This document shows, one piece after another, positions 8,182 through 14,941 of a stretch of 64,000 nucleotides of DNA. A program made the translations under genes and the position numbers. How positions within the stretch are numbered: the stretch's first letter is position 1; each line of letters opens with the position of its first letter. Origin of the DNA: Streptomyces catenulae (GTDB taxonomy: Bacteria; Actinomycetota; Actinomycetes; Streptomycetales; Streptomycetaceae); the NCBI RefSeq assembly GCF_000718015.1, contig NZ_JODY01000022.1:62001-126000 (forward strand). The letters run 5' to 3'. Under the pieces are notes generated by a model that was not told the origin of the DNA, made no database searches, and worked only from the letters and a program-made list of their open reading frames with translations.

Positions 8182-8194
8182 GATCCCCCAGAGC

Positions 8195-8228
8195 AGGGGC
8201 AAGCGACTCACGCGAGTCACTTGCCCCT
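8195..8228. repeat. Hairpin palindrome, prophage copy B
   Basis: This inverted repeat has 15-bp arms (14 of 15 paired) around the four bases ACGC and contains CGACTCACGCGAGTC. It lies downstream of the capsid stop and upstream of the connector start. It shares its core with the palindromes at 2947-2970 and 14295-14312. No U-tract follows it on the transcribed strand, so it is not a classical terminator. Partial attenuation or protein binding are open possibilities. Confidence 0.8.
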
Positions 8229-8246
8229 CATCGGTCGGCGGTACTG

Positions 8247-9440
8247 CTACTTGGCGGTCTCGCCGCCCCCGACCGTGAGCACCTTGACCGCACGCTCATC
8301 GACAAGCAGGCCATCCGCCCGCTGAAGGAATCGGTAGACGATCTGGTCAGAGAGGAACTTCAGGTCAACGGACCGCTCCACGCGGAGCGGGCCCGCCAGG
8401 CGGACGGTGTACTTCGACAGGTCCCCGAAGGTCACCTTGTCGTCCGGAACACCCACGTCGGTGAGGACCGGGCGACCGTTGAAGGTGTCCGGGGCCCCCA
8501 CCTGCACGGACGACTGCCACAGGTACTGGCCCTGACCGTCCTTGAGCTTGCGCATTTGGGCCGCCACCTTGTCGGAGACGACGAAGGCCGCGCCCGCCCG
8601 GTAGGAGCTGGGCAGCTCGTAGTACAGATCAATGAGCGCGTCACTGACCGCCGCGTCCTTCGCCGTGGCGGTGAACGTCGCGGCAGCAGGCGAACCGGCG
8701 GTGATGATGCCCTTCGGCTGGTTCGTGCCGGAGCCGGTCAGGAAGTGCGCGCCCATGCCCGCGCCGATGGCCGGGCCTGCGTCGCCCACCAGGAAGCCGA
8801 CAAGGTCAAGCGCCTGGTCCTGGACGAACTCACTGGACACGGTGGACGCGTAGCCGTACTTGAACGCGCCAACGGATCGCTGAACCGTGGTCGGGTTCGA
8901 CTCCGGGATGTTGCCACCCTCGTTGACGATGCTCGCCTGGGCCCGGCCCACAACAACGGTGAAGTCCATGGGCTCACCGCTGGACGTGGTCAGGATCGTG
9001 GCGCCACCCCGCATGACGGTGGAGCGCTCCACAGCCTCCGCCAGAAGACGCCCGTACAGGGTCCGCGCGATCACGGTGTTGCCCGGGTTGCTCTTCGTGT
9101 CGATGCCCGCGCGGGACTCCGGCGCGAACGCCACCGACTGGTTCACGCCCAGGGAACGGAGCTGGGCGGCAGCCTCCGCAAGCTTGTCCTGGGTCTCCTT
9201 CTTCGAGCCGGTACCGTTCAGCCCCTGTATGAGGGCGCTGACAGACTCGCCGGACTTCAGAACCTCAATGCCCCGCTTGATCCGGCCGTCGTAATCCGCG
9301 ATGGCGTCCAGGAGCTTCGCTTCCTTGCCCCGGGACTCCGCGTCCATCTCCTTGCCCGCGAACTCCTCCGTCAGCGACCGGAGTTCGGCGGTGGCCCGCT
9401 CGCGCGCCTCAAAGTTCGCGCTCAGGGTCGTAGCGTCCAT
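8247..9440 (-). CDS. HK97-fold major capsid protein
   Basis: A 397-residue protein beginning MDATTLSANFEARERATAEL. Residues about 1-75 are a charged coiled coil of the delta (scaffold) type, expected to be removed by the prohead protease. The rest shows the HK97 capsid pattern: LYGRLLAEAVERSTVMRGGA, the strand VSSEFVQDQALDLVGFLVGD, then HFLTGSGTNQPKGIIT, and the late GRPVLTDVGVPD block. Its start lies inside the end of the protease gene (overlap to 9422), so the two are translated in series. It should be the most abundant structural protein of the phage. Confidence 0.93.
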   Translation of the reverse strand: MDATTLSANFEARERATAELRSLTEEFAGKEMDAESRGKEAKLLDAIADYDGRIKRGIEVLKSGESVSALIQGLNGTGSKKETQDKLAEAAAQLRSLGVNQSVAFAPESRAGIDTKSNPGNTVIARTLYGRLLAEAVERSTVMRGGATILTTSSGEPMDFTVVVGRAQASIVNEGGNIPESNPTTVQRSVGAFKYGYASTVSSEFVQDQALDLVGFLVGDAGPAIGAGMGAHFLTGSGTNQPKGIITAGSPAAATFTATAKDAAVSDALIDLYYELPSSYRAGAAFVVSDKVAAQMRKLKDGQGQYLWQSSVQVGAPDTFNGRPVLTDVGVPDDKVTFGDLSKYTVRLAGPLRVERSVDLKFLSDQIVYRFLQRADGLLVDERAVKVLTVGGGETAK

Positions 9441-10159
9441 GTGGTTCCCCCCGTGGTACTGAGCGCGCGGGCCAGTGCACGCGCGTCCTTGTGCTTGTCC
9501 GGCTCGTCCTCTTCGGGCTCGTCCGGGTCCTTCCCCTCCGGCCCTCCGGCCGGTTCGTCCGTGCCCTCCGGCGACTTCTCCGGCTCGTCCTCTTCGGACT
9601 CCTCCGGGTCTTCGTCGTCCGGCTTCGCGGCGCGGAGTTCGACGCCCAGCACTGCCCCGATGGACCGAAGTGCCGCGTCAGTGGTCGGGTAGGCCGGGGT
9701 GAGTACCGGGCCCAGTTCGGCCACGTCCATTTCGGTGATCTCCCGGATCGGGAGACCGGTCTCCGGGTCCGTACCGGCCCTGCGCTGACCGCTCCTGGCC
9801 ACGCGGAAGGTGAAGGAAGATCCCTTCACGTCCCCGCGCTTGAGGAGTTCGGCCAGATCCCGGCCCGTGGTCGTGTTCGGTAGGTCGATCTCGTACCAAC
9901 CACCGTGGTCATCCTCACCCACGCGGAGCGTGCCGGATGAGCGCCGGCCAAGAACCCGGTCCATGTTGTGGTTGAAGGTGGCCACCACGTCGTTGCGCTC
10001 AAGGGAGGCCATCCCGGCCCCCGGCGCGATGCGCTCCCGGAACCCGCCCAGGTCGTGGGACAGCTCCCCGAACCGGTACGCGTACCCGCGCATCGTGGTC
10101 ATGTCGCCGTTGGCCCGGATCTCAGCCGGAGCGCTCAGGCTCCGGGTCTCCGTCGTCAT
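9422..10159 (-). CDS. HK97-family prohead protease
   Basis: A 245-residue serine protease that matures the capsid. The chosen start is MTTETRSLSAPAEIR at 10159, inside the end of the portal gene. The family core is visible: MRGYAYRFGELSHDLGGFRE, then RNDVVATFNHNMDRVLGRRS with the catalytic His, and LLKRGDVKGSSFTF with the catalytic Ser in SSF. The last 75 residues are a very acidic Asp/Glu/Pro-rich segment (DDEDPEESEEDEPE and similar repeats) before a short tail overlapping the capsid start. Such a long acidic tail is unusual for the family and may mimic DNA or the scaffold. Confidence 0.88.
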   Translation of the reverse strand: MTTETRSLSAPAEIRANGDMTTMRGYAYRFGELSHDLGGFRERIAPGAGMASLERNDVVATFNHNMDRVLGRRSSGTLRVGEDDHGGWYEIDLPNTTTGRDLAELLKRGDVKGSSFTFRVARSGQRRAGTDPETGLPIREITEMDVAELGPVLTPAYPTTDAALRSIGAVLGVELRAAKPDDEDPEESEEDEPEKSPEGTDEPAGGPEGKDPDEPEEDEPDKHKDARALARALSTTGGTTWTLRP

Positions 10160-11462
10160 CGTCTTCGTCCCCCTCGTTGGTCTCGTCCGGAGCTGGGTCC
10201 TCCAGTTCCGTCTGTGGTGCAGGGGATTCGTCGGCGGCGGACACGTCACCCAGGTTCAGCGGCACGCGATACGCGGCACCCAGCCCATCGGGCAAGGGCT
10301 CCATGTCTTCAGCGGCCCGGACTTCGTCAATGGAATAGATCCCGTTTTGAAGGCCCAGGGAGTACAGCTCCATCCGCTCCTTCGGGGCGCCCCGCTGGAT
10401 TCCGTCCAAGGAGAACTTCACGAACTTGTGCCGGTCGGCGGTCTCCGCGAACAGGAGCCGGGTGAAACCCGCCTCGATGCGCTCCAGCCACGGCCGAAGG
10501 CTGAACATGCTGAACGCCTGATTCTGTTCGGCCAGACCGCTCCCCCAGCTCGTGGAGCCGGACGCGTCCGCTATCAGGTGAGGCGGCACGCCGAAGATGC
10601 GTGCGATCTCCGGGACCTGAAAAGCCCGGGTCTGAAGGAACTGGGCCTCATCCGGGCTCAACGACACCTTCGAGAAGCGCGCCCCCTCCGTCAGGAGCGC
10701 AACACGGTGAGCGTTCTCCGGACCGGAGTTGGCCAAACGCCACGCCTCCCGGGCGCGGGCAAGCCCCTCCTCACTCATGGCGCCGGGGACTTCCACGATG
10801 GCTGACGGCACGGCACCGTTGTTGAAGAACTTCGCCCCGAAGGTCTGCGCCGCGAGCGTGAGCCCGATGGACTCCCGCGCGTAGTTGATGGGGCTGACCC
10901 CGGTGAACTCACCCGGCAGCATCATCCCGGGGATGTGCAGGATCTCGCGGGACGTGAAGTAGCCGATGGCTACTTCGTTGCCGTCCGCGTCGATGTCGAA
11001 CGCCTCGAAGACCTTGCGCCGGGAGCCGTCCACCACCACCGCGTGGGTCACGATGCGGGACGGGTCCAGTACATCCAACCCCACGATCCGGGTGTTGTCC
11101 GCCGACCACCGCACGGCCAGATAGGCGTTGCCCTCAAGGAGAAGAGACAACACGATCTGAGAGATCAGATCGATCCGACCCAGCCCGCCCGGCTCCGCCG
11201 TGGGATAGTCCAGCCACGCTGGAGAGGTGATCTCCCGGCGGCCCCCGCCCCGGTGCGAGTAAGCGGAGACCGGCAGCGTGGCTATCGTCTCCGACAAGAT
11301 CCGGACGCACGCGAAGACCGCCGACACCTGAAGTGCCGTGGTCGCGTTGACCCGCTCGCCGGCGGACGAGACCACCCCAGGGAAGGGGTAAAGATCCGTG
11401 TCCGGTTCCCAGTTGGCCCGCGTCTCAGCGCGGGGCTTGAACAGCGCAGACCAGAAGCCCAC
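10122..11462 (-). CDS. Phage portal protein (HK97 family)
   Basis: About 446 residues. It forms the dodecameric ring through which DNA enters the capsid. Recognisable parts are TALQVSAVFACVRILSETIA near the N-terminus, LLLEGNAYLAVRW, GVSPINYARESIGLTLAAQ, and RIFGVPPHLIADAS. The last is the classic HK97 portal signature. The start was set at GTG 11460-11462 (reading GFWSALFKPRAE) because a purine-rich GGGGGTGGGA precedes it. A GTG at 11499-11501 overlapping the terminase stop is the alternative. The C-terminus is an acidic tail (DEDDDDGDPEPE). It overlaps the protease start by 38 bases. Confidence 0.9.
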   Translation of the reverse strand: MGFWSALFKPRAETRANWEPDTDLYPFPGVVSSAGERVNATTALQVSAVFACVRILSETIATLPVSAYSHRGGGRREITSPAWLDYPTAEPGGLGRIDLISQIVLSLLLEGNAYLAVRWSADNTRIVGLDVLDPSRIVTHAVVVDGSRRKVFEAFDIDADGNEVAIGYFTSREILHIPGMMLPGEFTGVSPINYARESIGLTLAAQTFGAKFFNNGAVPSAIVEVPGAMSEEGLARAREAWRLANSGPENAHRVALLTEGARFSKVSLSPDEAQFLQTRAFQVPEIARIFGVPPHLIADASGSTSWGSGLAEQNQAFSMFSLRPWLERIEAGFTRLLFAETADRHKFVKFSLDGIQRGAPKERMELYSLGLQNGIYSIDEVRAAEDMEPLPDGLGAAYRVPLNLGDVSAADESPAPQTELEDPAPDETNEGDEDDDDGDPEPERSG

Positions 11463-11497
11463 GATCCCACCCCCGTGCCCGCGCGCAGAGGCGGGCT

Positions 11498-13054
11498 TCA
11501 CAGATCGTCGAAGAATTCGGCTGAACCGCCGAAGGCGAAGACCTCACCGCCTGCTTCCCAGGTGGCGAGGATCGGAGCGTCAACGAAGCCGGGGTTGTCC
11601 TCCCGCCACAGCACCGCGCCGTGAACGGCCAAGATCATGGCAATGGCCAAGTCGATCTTCCGGCGGCTCGAAGCGTGCTCCTTGGTGATGCGGGCCCCGT
11701 GCCGGTCCTCCCGCAGAACGGCGTTGCCGATGTGTCGGGCAAGCGCCGGGGTGCCGTCGTGGCTGAGCCGTCCGTCCCGGGCCGCGTCGTAGACCGCCTG
11801 GGTGGCGGGGATCATCCGCTTCAGGCTGTTGGTCGGGAACGCCTCCACCGGGTGGCCCTCCGCCTCAAGGCGGTCAAGGCTCTCCTCCCAGCGGTACGGG
11901 TCGGCCACGAGGACGCGGACCTTGTACGTGTCCAGCGCGGAGCGGAGGGCGTCCCGCACGTCCGCCATGGGAACGCGCCAGTGGGCGTCATCCGCCGGGG
12001 CCTCCCAGTGCCCAAGGACGAACACGCGCAGATCGTGAACGCGGCAGGCGACCAACGCTGTTGAGTCGCCCTTCCATGAGCCGTCGAAGCCCAGGACCAC
12101 GGCGTCGCCGGGGCTGAGTTCATCGTCCACGGCCAGGGAGTCCCAAAGGCCGTGAGGCAGCCACGAGCTACCGCCCCGGACGAACTGGCTGAGCCGGTAG
12201 ATCCGGAAGGACGCTTCCGTACTGCGCTGGCAAGCGGCTTCGAAGTCCGCCACGTTCAAGATCTCGAAGGACGGGTTGCACCGCTCCCAGACCTCCGGAT
12301 CGGTGTGGTCCACCGTGTCCCCGACGCGTGGGCCCCACGAGCGGTAGAAGAGCGTGGGGTCCTCAAGCTCCCCGGCGTTGACGCGCTCGCCCTGGGTGCA
12401 GAGCTGGGCGAACGGCCCGTCAGGGTCGGGGCCGGCGGTGCTGATGATCCAGAACATCGGCTCCCGCCTGGCGGCGGACCCCAGCGTCAGCGCGTCGAAC
12501 AGGTCCGCGCTCTTGGCGAAGGCGTATTCGTCCAGGCTGACGGAGCTGGGGTTCAGACCCTGTTGGCGGCCCGCGTCAGCGGACACCACGCGGTAGGTGG
12601 AGTCCTGATAGCGGATGATGTCCCGCTGGACCTCACAGACCGCAGAGAGCTTCGGGGAGGCCAGGACCATGGACTTGGCCGCGTCGAAGACCATACGGGC
12701 CTGCGCCCTATCGTTCGCGGCAGCGATGATCTGGCGCTGGGTGTCCGCCCGGTCCGCCACAAGGTGGTACAGCATGATCCCGGCGGCAAGGGTTGACTTG
12801 CCGTTCTTCCGGGCCACGCAGACCACGGCGGTCCGGTGCTTGCGGCGCCACCGTCCGAAGGCGTCCCGCTCAAGGCGGTAGGCGTCAACGAGTAGTTCGC
12901 GCTGCCAGGGGAGAAGGGTGAACGGCTGACCGGCGAACGAGCCTGTCAGGACACAGAACTTCTCAATCCAGTTGGCCACGCGGTGGCCCTCCGACGCGAA
13001 GTCGGCCCCGGCGGGGATGTGTCGCGCGATGACAGGATCAAGCCCGTCCCACAT
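11498..13054 (-). CDS. Terminase large subunit
   Basis: A 518-residue DNA-packaging motor. The N-terminal ATPase has Walker A at residues 81-88 (ARKNGKST) and Walker B with catalytic Glu at about 173-176 (SLDE). The C-terminal nuclease half shows three spaced acidic sites: FDGSWKGD (about 338-345), VLVADPYRWEE, and KIDLAIAM near the end. Length and motifs fit the HK97/P27-associated large terminases. It starts 16 bases after the small subunit stop. The protein cuts concatemeric phage DNA and pumps it through the portal. Confidence 0.93.
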   Translation of the reverse strand: MWDGLDPVIARHIPAGADFASEGHRVANWIEKFCVLTGSFAGQPFTLLPWQRELLVDAYRLERDAFGRWRRKHRTAVVCVARKNGKSTLAAGIMLYHLVADRADTQRQIIAAANDRAQARMVFDAAKSMVLASPKLSAVCEVQRDIIRYQDSTYRVVSADAGRQQGLNPSSVSLDEYAFAKSADLFDALTLGSAARREPMFWIISTAGPDPDGPFAQLCTQGERVNAGELEDPTLFYRSWGPRVGDTVDHTDPEVWERCNPSFEILNVADFEAACQRSTEASFRIYRLSQFVRGGSSWLPHGLWDSLAVDDELSPGDAVVLGFDGSWKGDSTALVACRVHDLRVFVLGHWEAPADDAHWRVPMADVRDALRSALDTYKVRVLVADPYRWEESLDRLEAEGHPVEAFPTNSLKRMIPATQAVYDAARDGRLSHDGTPALARHIGNAVLREDRHGARITKEHASSRRKIDLAIAMILAVHGAVLWREDNPGFVDAPILATWEAGGEVFAFGGSAEFFDDL

Positions 13055-13069
13055 GCGACACCCCCCGGG

Positions 13070-13513
13070 TCAGAAGTCGGCGGGACTTGCCGCCACCCGG
13101 CGGGCCTCCGCCGCGACGATGCCCAGGCGCATCCGCGCTTCCGGGCTGAAGCCAATGGCTGTTTCGATGGCGCGTAGTTCGCGCTCCGTGGTCTCCACGT
13201 ACCGCATGGCCGGGTGAATGGCCGGCTGCCCCGTGGACCCCACGACCGACAGGCCCTCAGCGTCGATGAGCGCCAGGAGGTCCGCCCGTCGGTCGTGCAA
13301 CTCCGCGTACCGCAGGATGATGTTGCGGTCCGTGTCGGGGCTGTACGCCCCGCTGCCCGCCTGCCAGACCGCCCGCCACACTTCGCGACCCGGCGCCTTC
13401 AGGTGACCCGGCACGCGCGGGGCACGGCCCTCGTAGACCACCGGGGCAGCCTCCGGGGAAGCGGCGCCGTTCGGGTTGCCCGTTCGCTGGGCCGGAGACT
13501 TCGCGCGGGACAT
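13070..13513 (-). CDS. Terminase small subunit (P27 family)
   Basis: A 147-residue protein, MSRAKSPAQRTGNPNGA, with a basic, Pro-rich N-terminus and a P27-type core. The core contains LKAPGREVWRAVWQ, then YSPDTDRNIILRYAELHDRR, IHPAMRYVETTERELRAIE and GFSPEARMRLGI. The motif P-x-R-Y followed by E-x-x-L-R and S-P-x-A-R-x-R-L is the usual family signature. The protein recognises the packaging site and hands DNA to the large subunit, whose gene follows. The likely packaging site is in the 380-base gap upstream, next to the HNH gene. Confidence 0.88.
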   Translation of the reverse strand: MSRAKSPAQRTGNPNGAASPEAAPVVYEGRAPRVPGHLKAPGREVWRAVWQAGSGAYSPDTDRNIILRYAELHDRRADLLALIDAEGLSVVGSTGQPAIHPAMRYVETTERELRAIETAIGFSPEARMRLGIVAAEARRVAASPADF

Positions 13514-13895
13514 CGGACACCTACCTCAGCGGGGAGTTGGACTCCCTCAGCGGGTGCGGTGCTCAGGGACGGATGCCGGAGGGGCAGCGCCACCGGCGCC
13601 AAGCTCGTGAGCACGACCACCGCCAAGCGGCGCGTCCTCCGGCGTCCCGCCTCACGACTCCCTCAGTCCGCTCCGGGTGGTGCGGGGCGCGGGGTGCACG
13701 GGCGGAACAGGCATGTTCAGGGGGCTTACCGGGTGCTTAACGGGCTCGTTCTCGAAGTCCTCCCGGAGCGTCCACCCAGGTCAGCGCCAGGACGGGCCGC
13801 CAAAAACGGAGCCGCACCTAGGGCGCGTTATCCGAGCTGGGGCCGGGATCGCCAGCGGGCACGCGCCGGAACTTCCGGGCCGCTCTCCCCCTCCC
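13514..13895. other. Non-coding gap, candidate cos or packaging region
   Basis: A stretch of 382 bases between the HNH gene and the small terminase gene. No open frame in it has sensible composition. In HK97-like phages with an HNH protein beside the terminase, the cos site is often in this interval. I could not identify a defined cohesive-end sequence by eye, so the assignment rests on position alone. Confidence 0.35.
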
Positions 13896-14249
13896 TCAGA
13901 AGGGTGGAGACGTGTAACCCATGTCCACGCGCGTCTTCGCCTTGTGGCACGTGCGGCAAAGGAGCTGAACGTTGCCGTCCACGTCCTCACCGCCACGCGA
14001 CAGCGGAACGATGTGGTCCACGTCGATGGCCGAAGCCAGGAAGGACAGGCCGCACCGCGCACACGAGCCACGGCCCGCACGCTTCAGCGCACGGCGCAGA
14101 CGAGCCGCCGCAGCGTTGCCCCGGGCAATGGCCTCACGGCGCTTGCGGTGGGACTGGACGGAGCGGCCTGACTCGTAGGCGCGGTGGTGTTCAGCACACC
14201 GGCCCGCATGGGTGGCGTACGCCCGACAGTCCAGACAACGCGTGCGCAT
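13896..14249 (-). CDS. HNH endonuclease
   Basis: A 117-residue protein, MRTRCLDCRAYATHAGRCAE. The N-terminus has paired Cys (CLDC) and a His-rich stretch that may bind zinc. The C-terminal half holds the HNH motif: CARCG, then IDVDHIVPLSRGGEDVD, then GNVQLLCRTCHKAKT. In several HK97-like phages an HNH protein next to the terminase is needed for cos cleavage and DNA packaging. Its position directly upstream of the terminase genes supports that role here, rather than a homing endonuclease, although homing cannot be ruled out. Confidence 0.88.
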   Translation of the reverse strand: MRTRCLDCRAYATHAGRCAEHHRAYESGRSVQSHRKRREAIARGNAAAARLRRALKRAGRGSCARCGLSFLASAIDVDHIVPLSRGGEDVDGNVQLLCRTCHKAKTRVDMGYTSPPF

Positions 14250-14294
14250 GGCACCCCCGGTACGCGCATGGCCCCCCTGCCGGGAGCCCCCCTA

Positions 14295-14312
14295 CCGACT
14301 CACGTGAGCCGC
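14295..14312. repeat. Palindrome, prophage copy C
   Basis: The core CGACTCACGTGAGCCG is one mismatch away from the perfect palindrome at 2947-2970. It lies in non-coding DNA between the HNH start and the tRNA-like element. It is the third member of the repeated prophage element and the only one not inside the structural operon. Confidence 0.7.
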
Positions 14313-14379
14313 TTGAAAGAAGCAGACCCACGCCGCTCCGCCTGACGGATCAGGCGCCCCCACGAGCGGCGTGGGCCAG

Positions 14380-14480
14380 GACCCGCCCCCGGGATCGAAC
14401 CGGGAACTCTGCCGGTTGCTCCGGATCTCCCGTCACCGGGGCCGGTACGGCGCACCTCTACCAATTGGGTCAGGCGGGTC
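14380..14480 (-). tRNA. tRNA-like element, atypical length, anticodon unresolved
   Basis: Read on the minus strand, the ends pair as a perfect 7-bp acceptor stem (GACCCGC with GCGGGTC). A D-loop-like AATTGGTA follows at the right distance, and a perfect T-arm is present (CCCGG, loop TTCGATC, CCGGG) next to the acceptor. The middle is far too long: about 48 bases between the D and T arms instead of about 22 to 38. It is made of small hairpins (GCCG-TAC-CGGC, CCCG-GTGA-CGGG, CCGG-AGCAA-CCGG) with no ordinary anticodon arm. CCA is not encoded. It may be a degenerate phage tRNA, a tRNA-like structure with another role, or a tRNA with an insertion. Confidence 0.45.
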
Positions 14481-14735
14481 ATAGCCCGGGGCTCAGAACC
14501 CAGGTGGAGAACCACACCGGGGAGCCGCACGGGTACAAGGCGAGGGGGGTCTCAGTCCGCCGAAAGGCGCGTAGCCGGAAGGGTGCGCGGTATCCCGCCC
14601 TCACCCTGTATCTAGTGAGTGGATTGCCTGGGCGGGGCCAGGGACCGGTGGGCCGCGCGGGGGCTCATGGCGGGCCCGGTGACGAAGTGACGGAGTGGCG
14701 GGCCGGTCTGGGTTGCTACCACAGAAGAGATATTT

Positions 14736-14762
14736 AGAGTTCGTAAGATGGATTAGAACTCT
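14736..14762. repeat. Small inverted repeat in AT-rich prophage patch
   Basis: AGAGTTC (14736-14742) pairs with GAACTCT (14756-14762) across a 13-base loop. It lies between the two distant inverted copies of GTGACGAAGTGA in the most AT-rich part of the prophage end. It could be an operator or part of a promoter region for the leftward genes. No promoter boxes are clear enough to name. Confidence 0.35.
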
Positions 14763-14902
14763 TCGTCATTCCATCACTTCGTCACTCATTATTACTGGGT
14801 GTCCGATTGCCTGACCCTCTGTAGTGGATTTACCGGGGCAATCTGCACCCCACCCCACCGCCGAAGCACATAAGTCAGGTACATGTCAATAACTGTGCTG
14901 GT

Positions 14903-14932
14903 AAAAGGGGCCAGACCCGAAGGCCCGACCCC
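14903..14932 (-). terminator. Intrinsic terminator of the integrase gene
   Basis: On the minus strand an 11-bp stem (three G-U pairs) closes a TTCG tetraloop and is followed directly by TTTT at 14906-14903. It begins 10 bases past the integrase stop. The stable cUUCGg loop and the U-tract make it a good Rho-independent terminator. It would stop integrase transcripts before they enter the structural genes. Confidence 0.75.
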
Positions 14933-14941
14933 ACCCAGGCG

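Larger units (their letters stand above)
14250..14941. other. Non-coding prophage segment between integrase and HNH gene
   Basis: About 690 bases with no credible gene. The segment holds palindrome copy C (14295-14312), a tRNA-like element (14380-14480) and a pair of distant inverted copies of GTGACGAAGTGA (14680-14691 and 14775-14786). It also has a 7-bp hairpin (14736-14762) in a locally AT-rich patch, and the integrase terminator (14903-14932). No repressor or excisionase gene is visible in it. The AT-rich patch could hold the late promoter reading leftward. Confidence 0.6.

Noticed and set aside
14380..14480. Selenocysteine tRNA as an explanation for the long tRNA-like element
   Set aside because: No TCA anticodon in a loop, no 8-bp acceptor stem, and no selA/selB genes nearby.
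13214..14737. Plus-strand frame of about 507 codons in the prophage end
   Set aside because: It is antisense to the small terminase and HNH genes and crosses non-coding DNA. Composition is Arg/Pro/Gly-rich with no motif.
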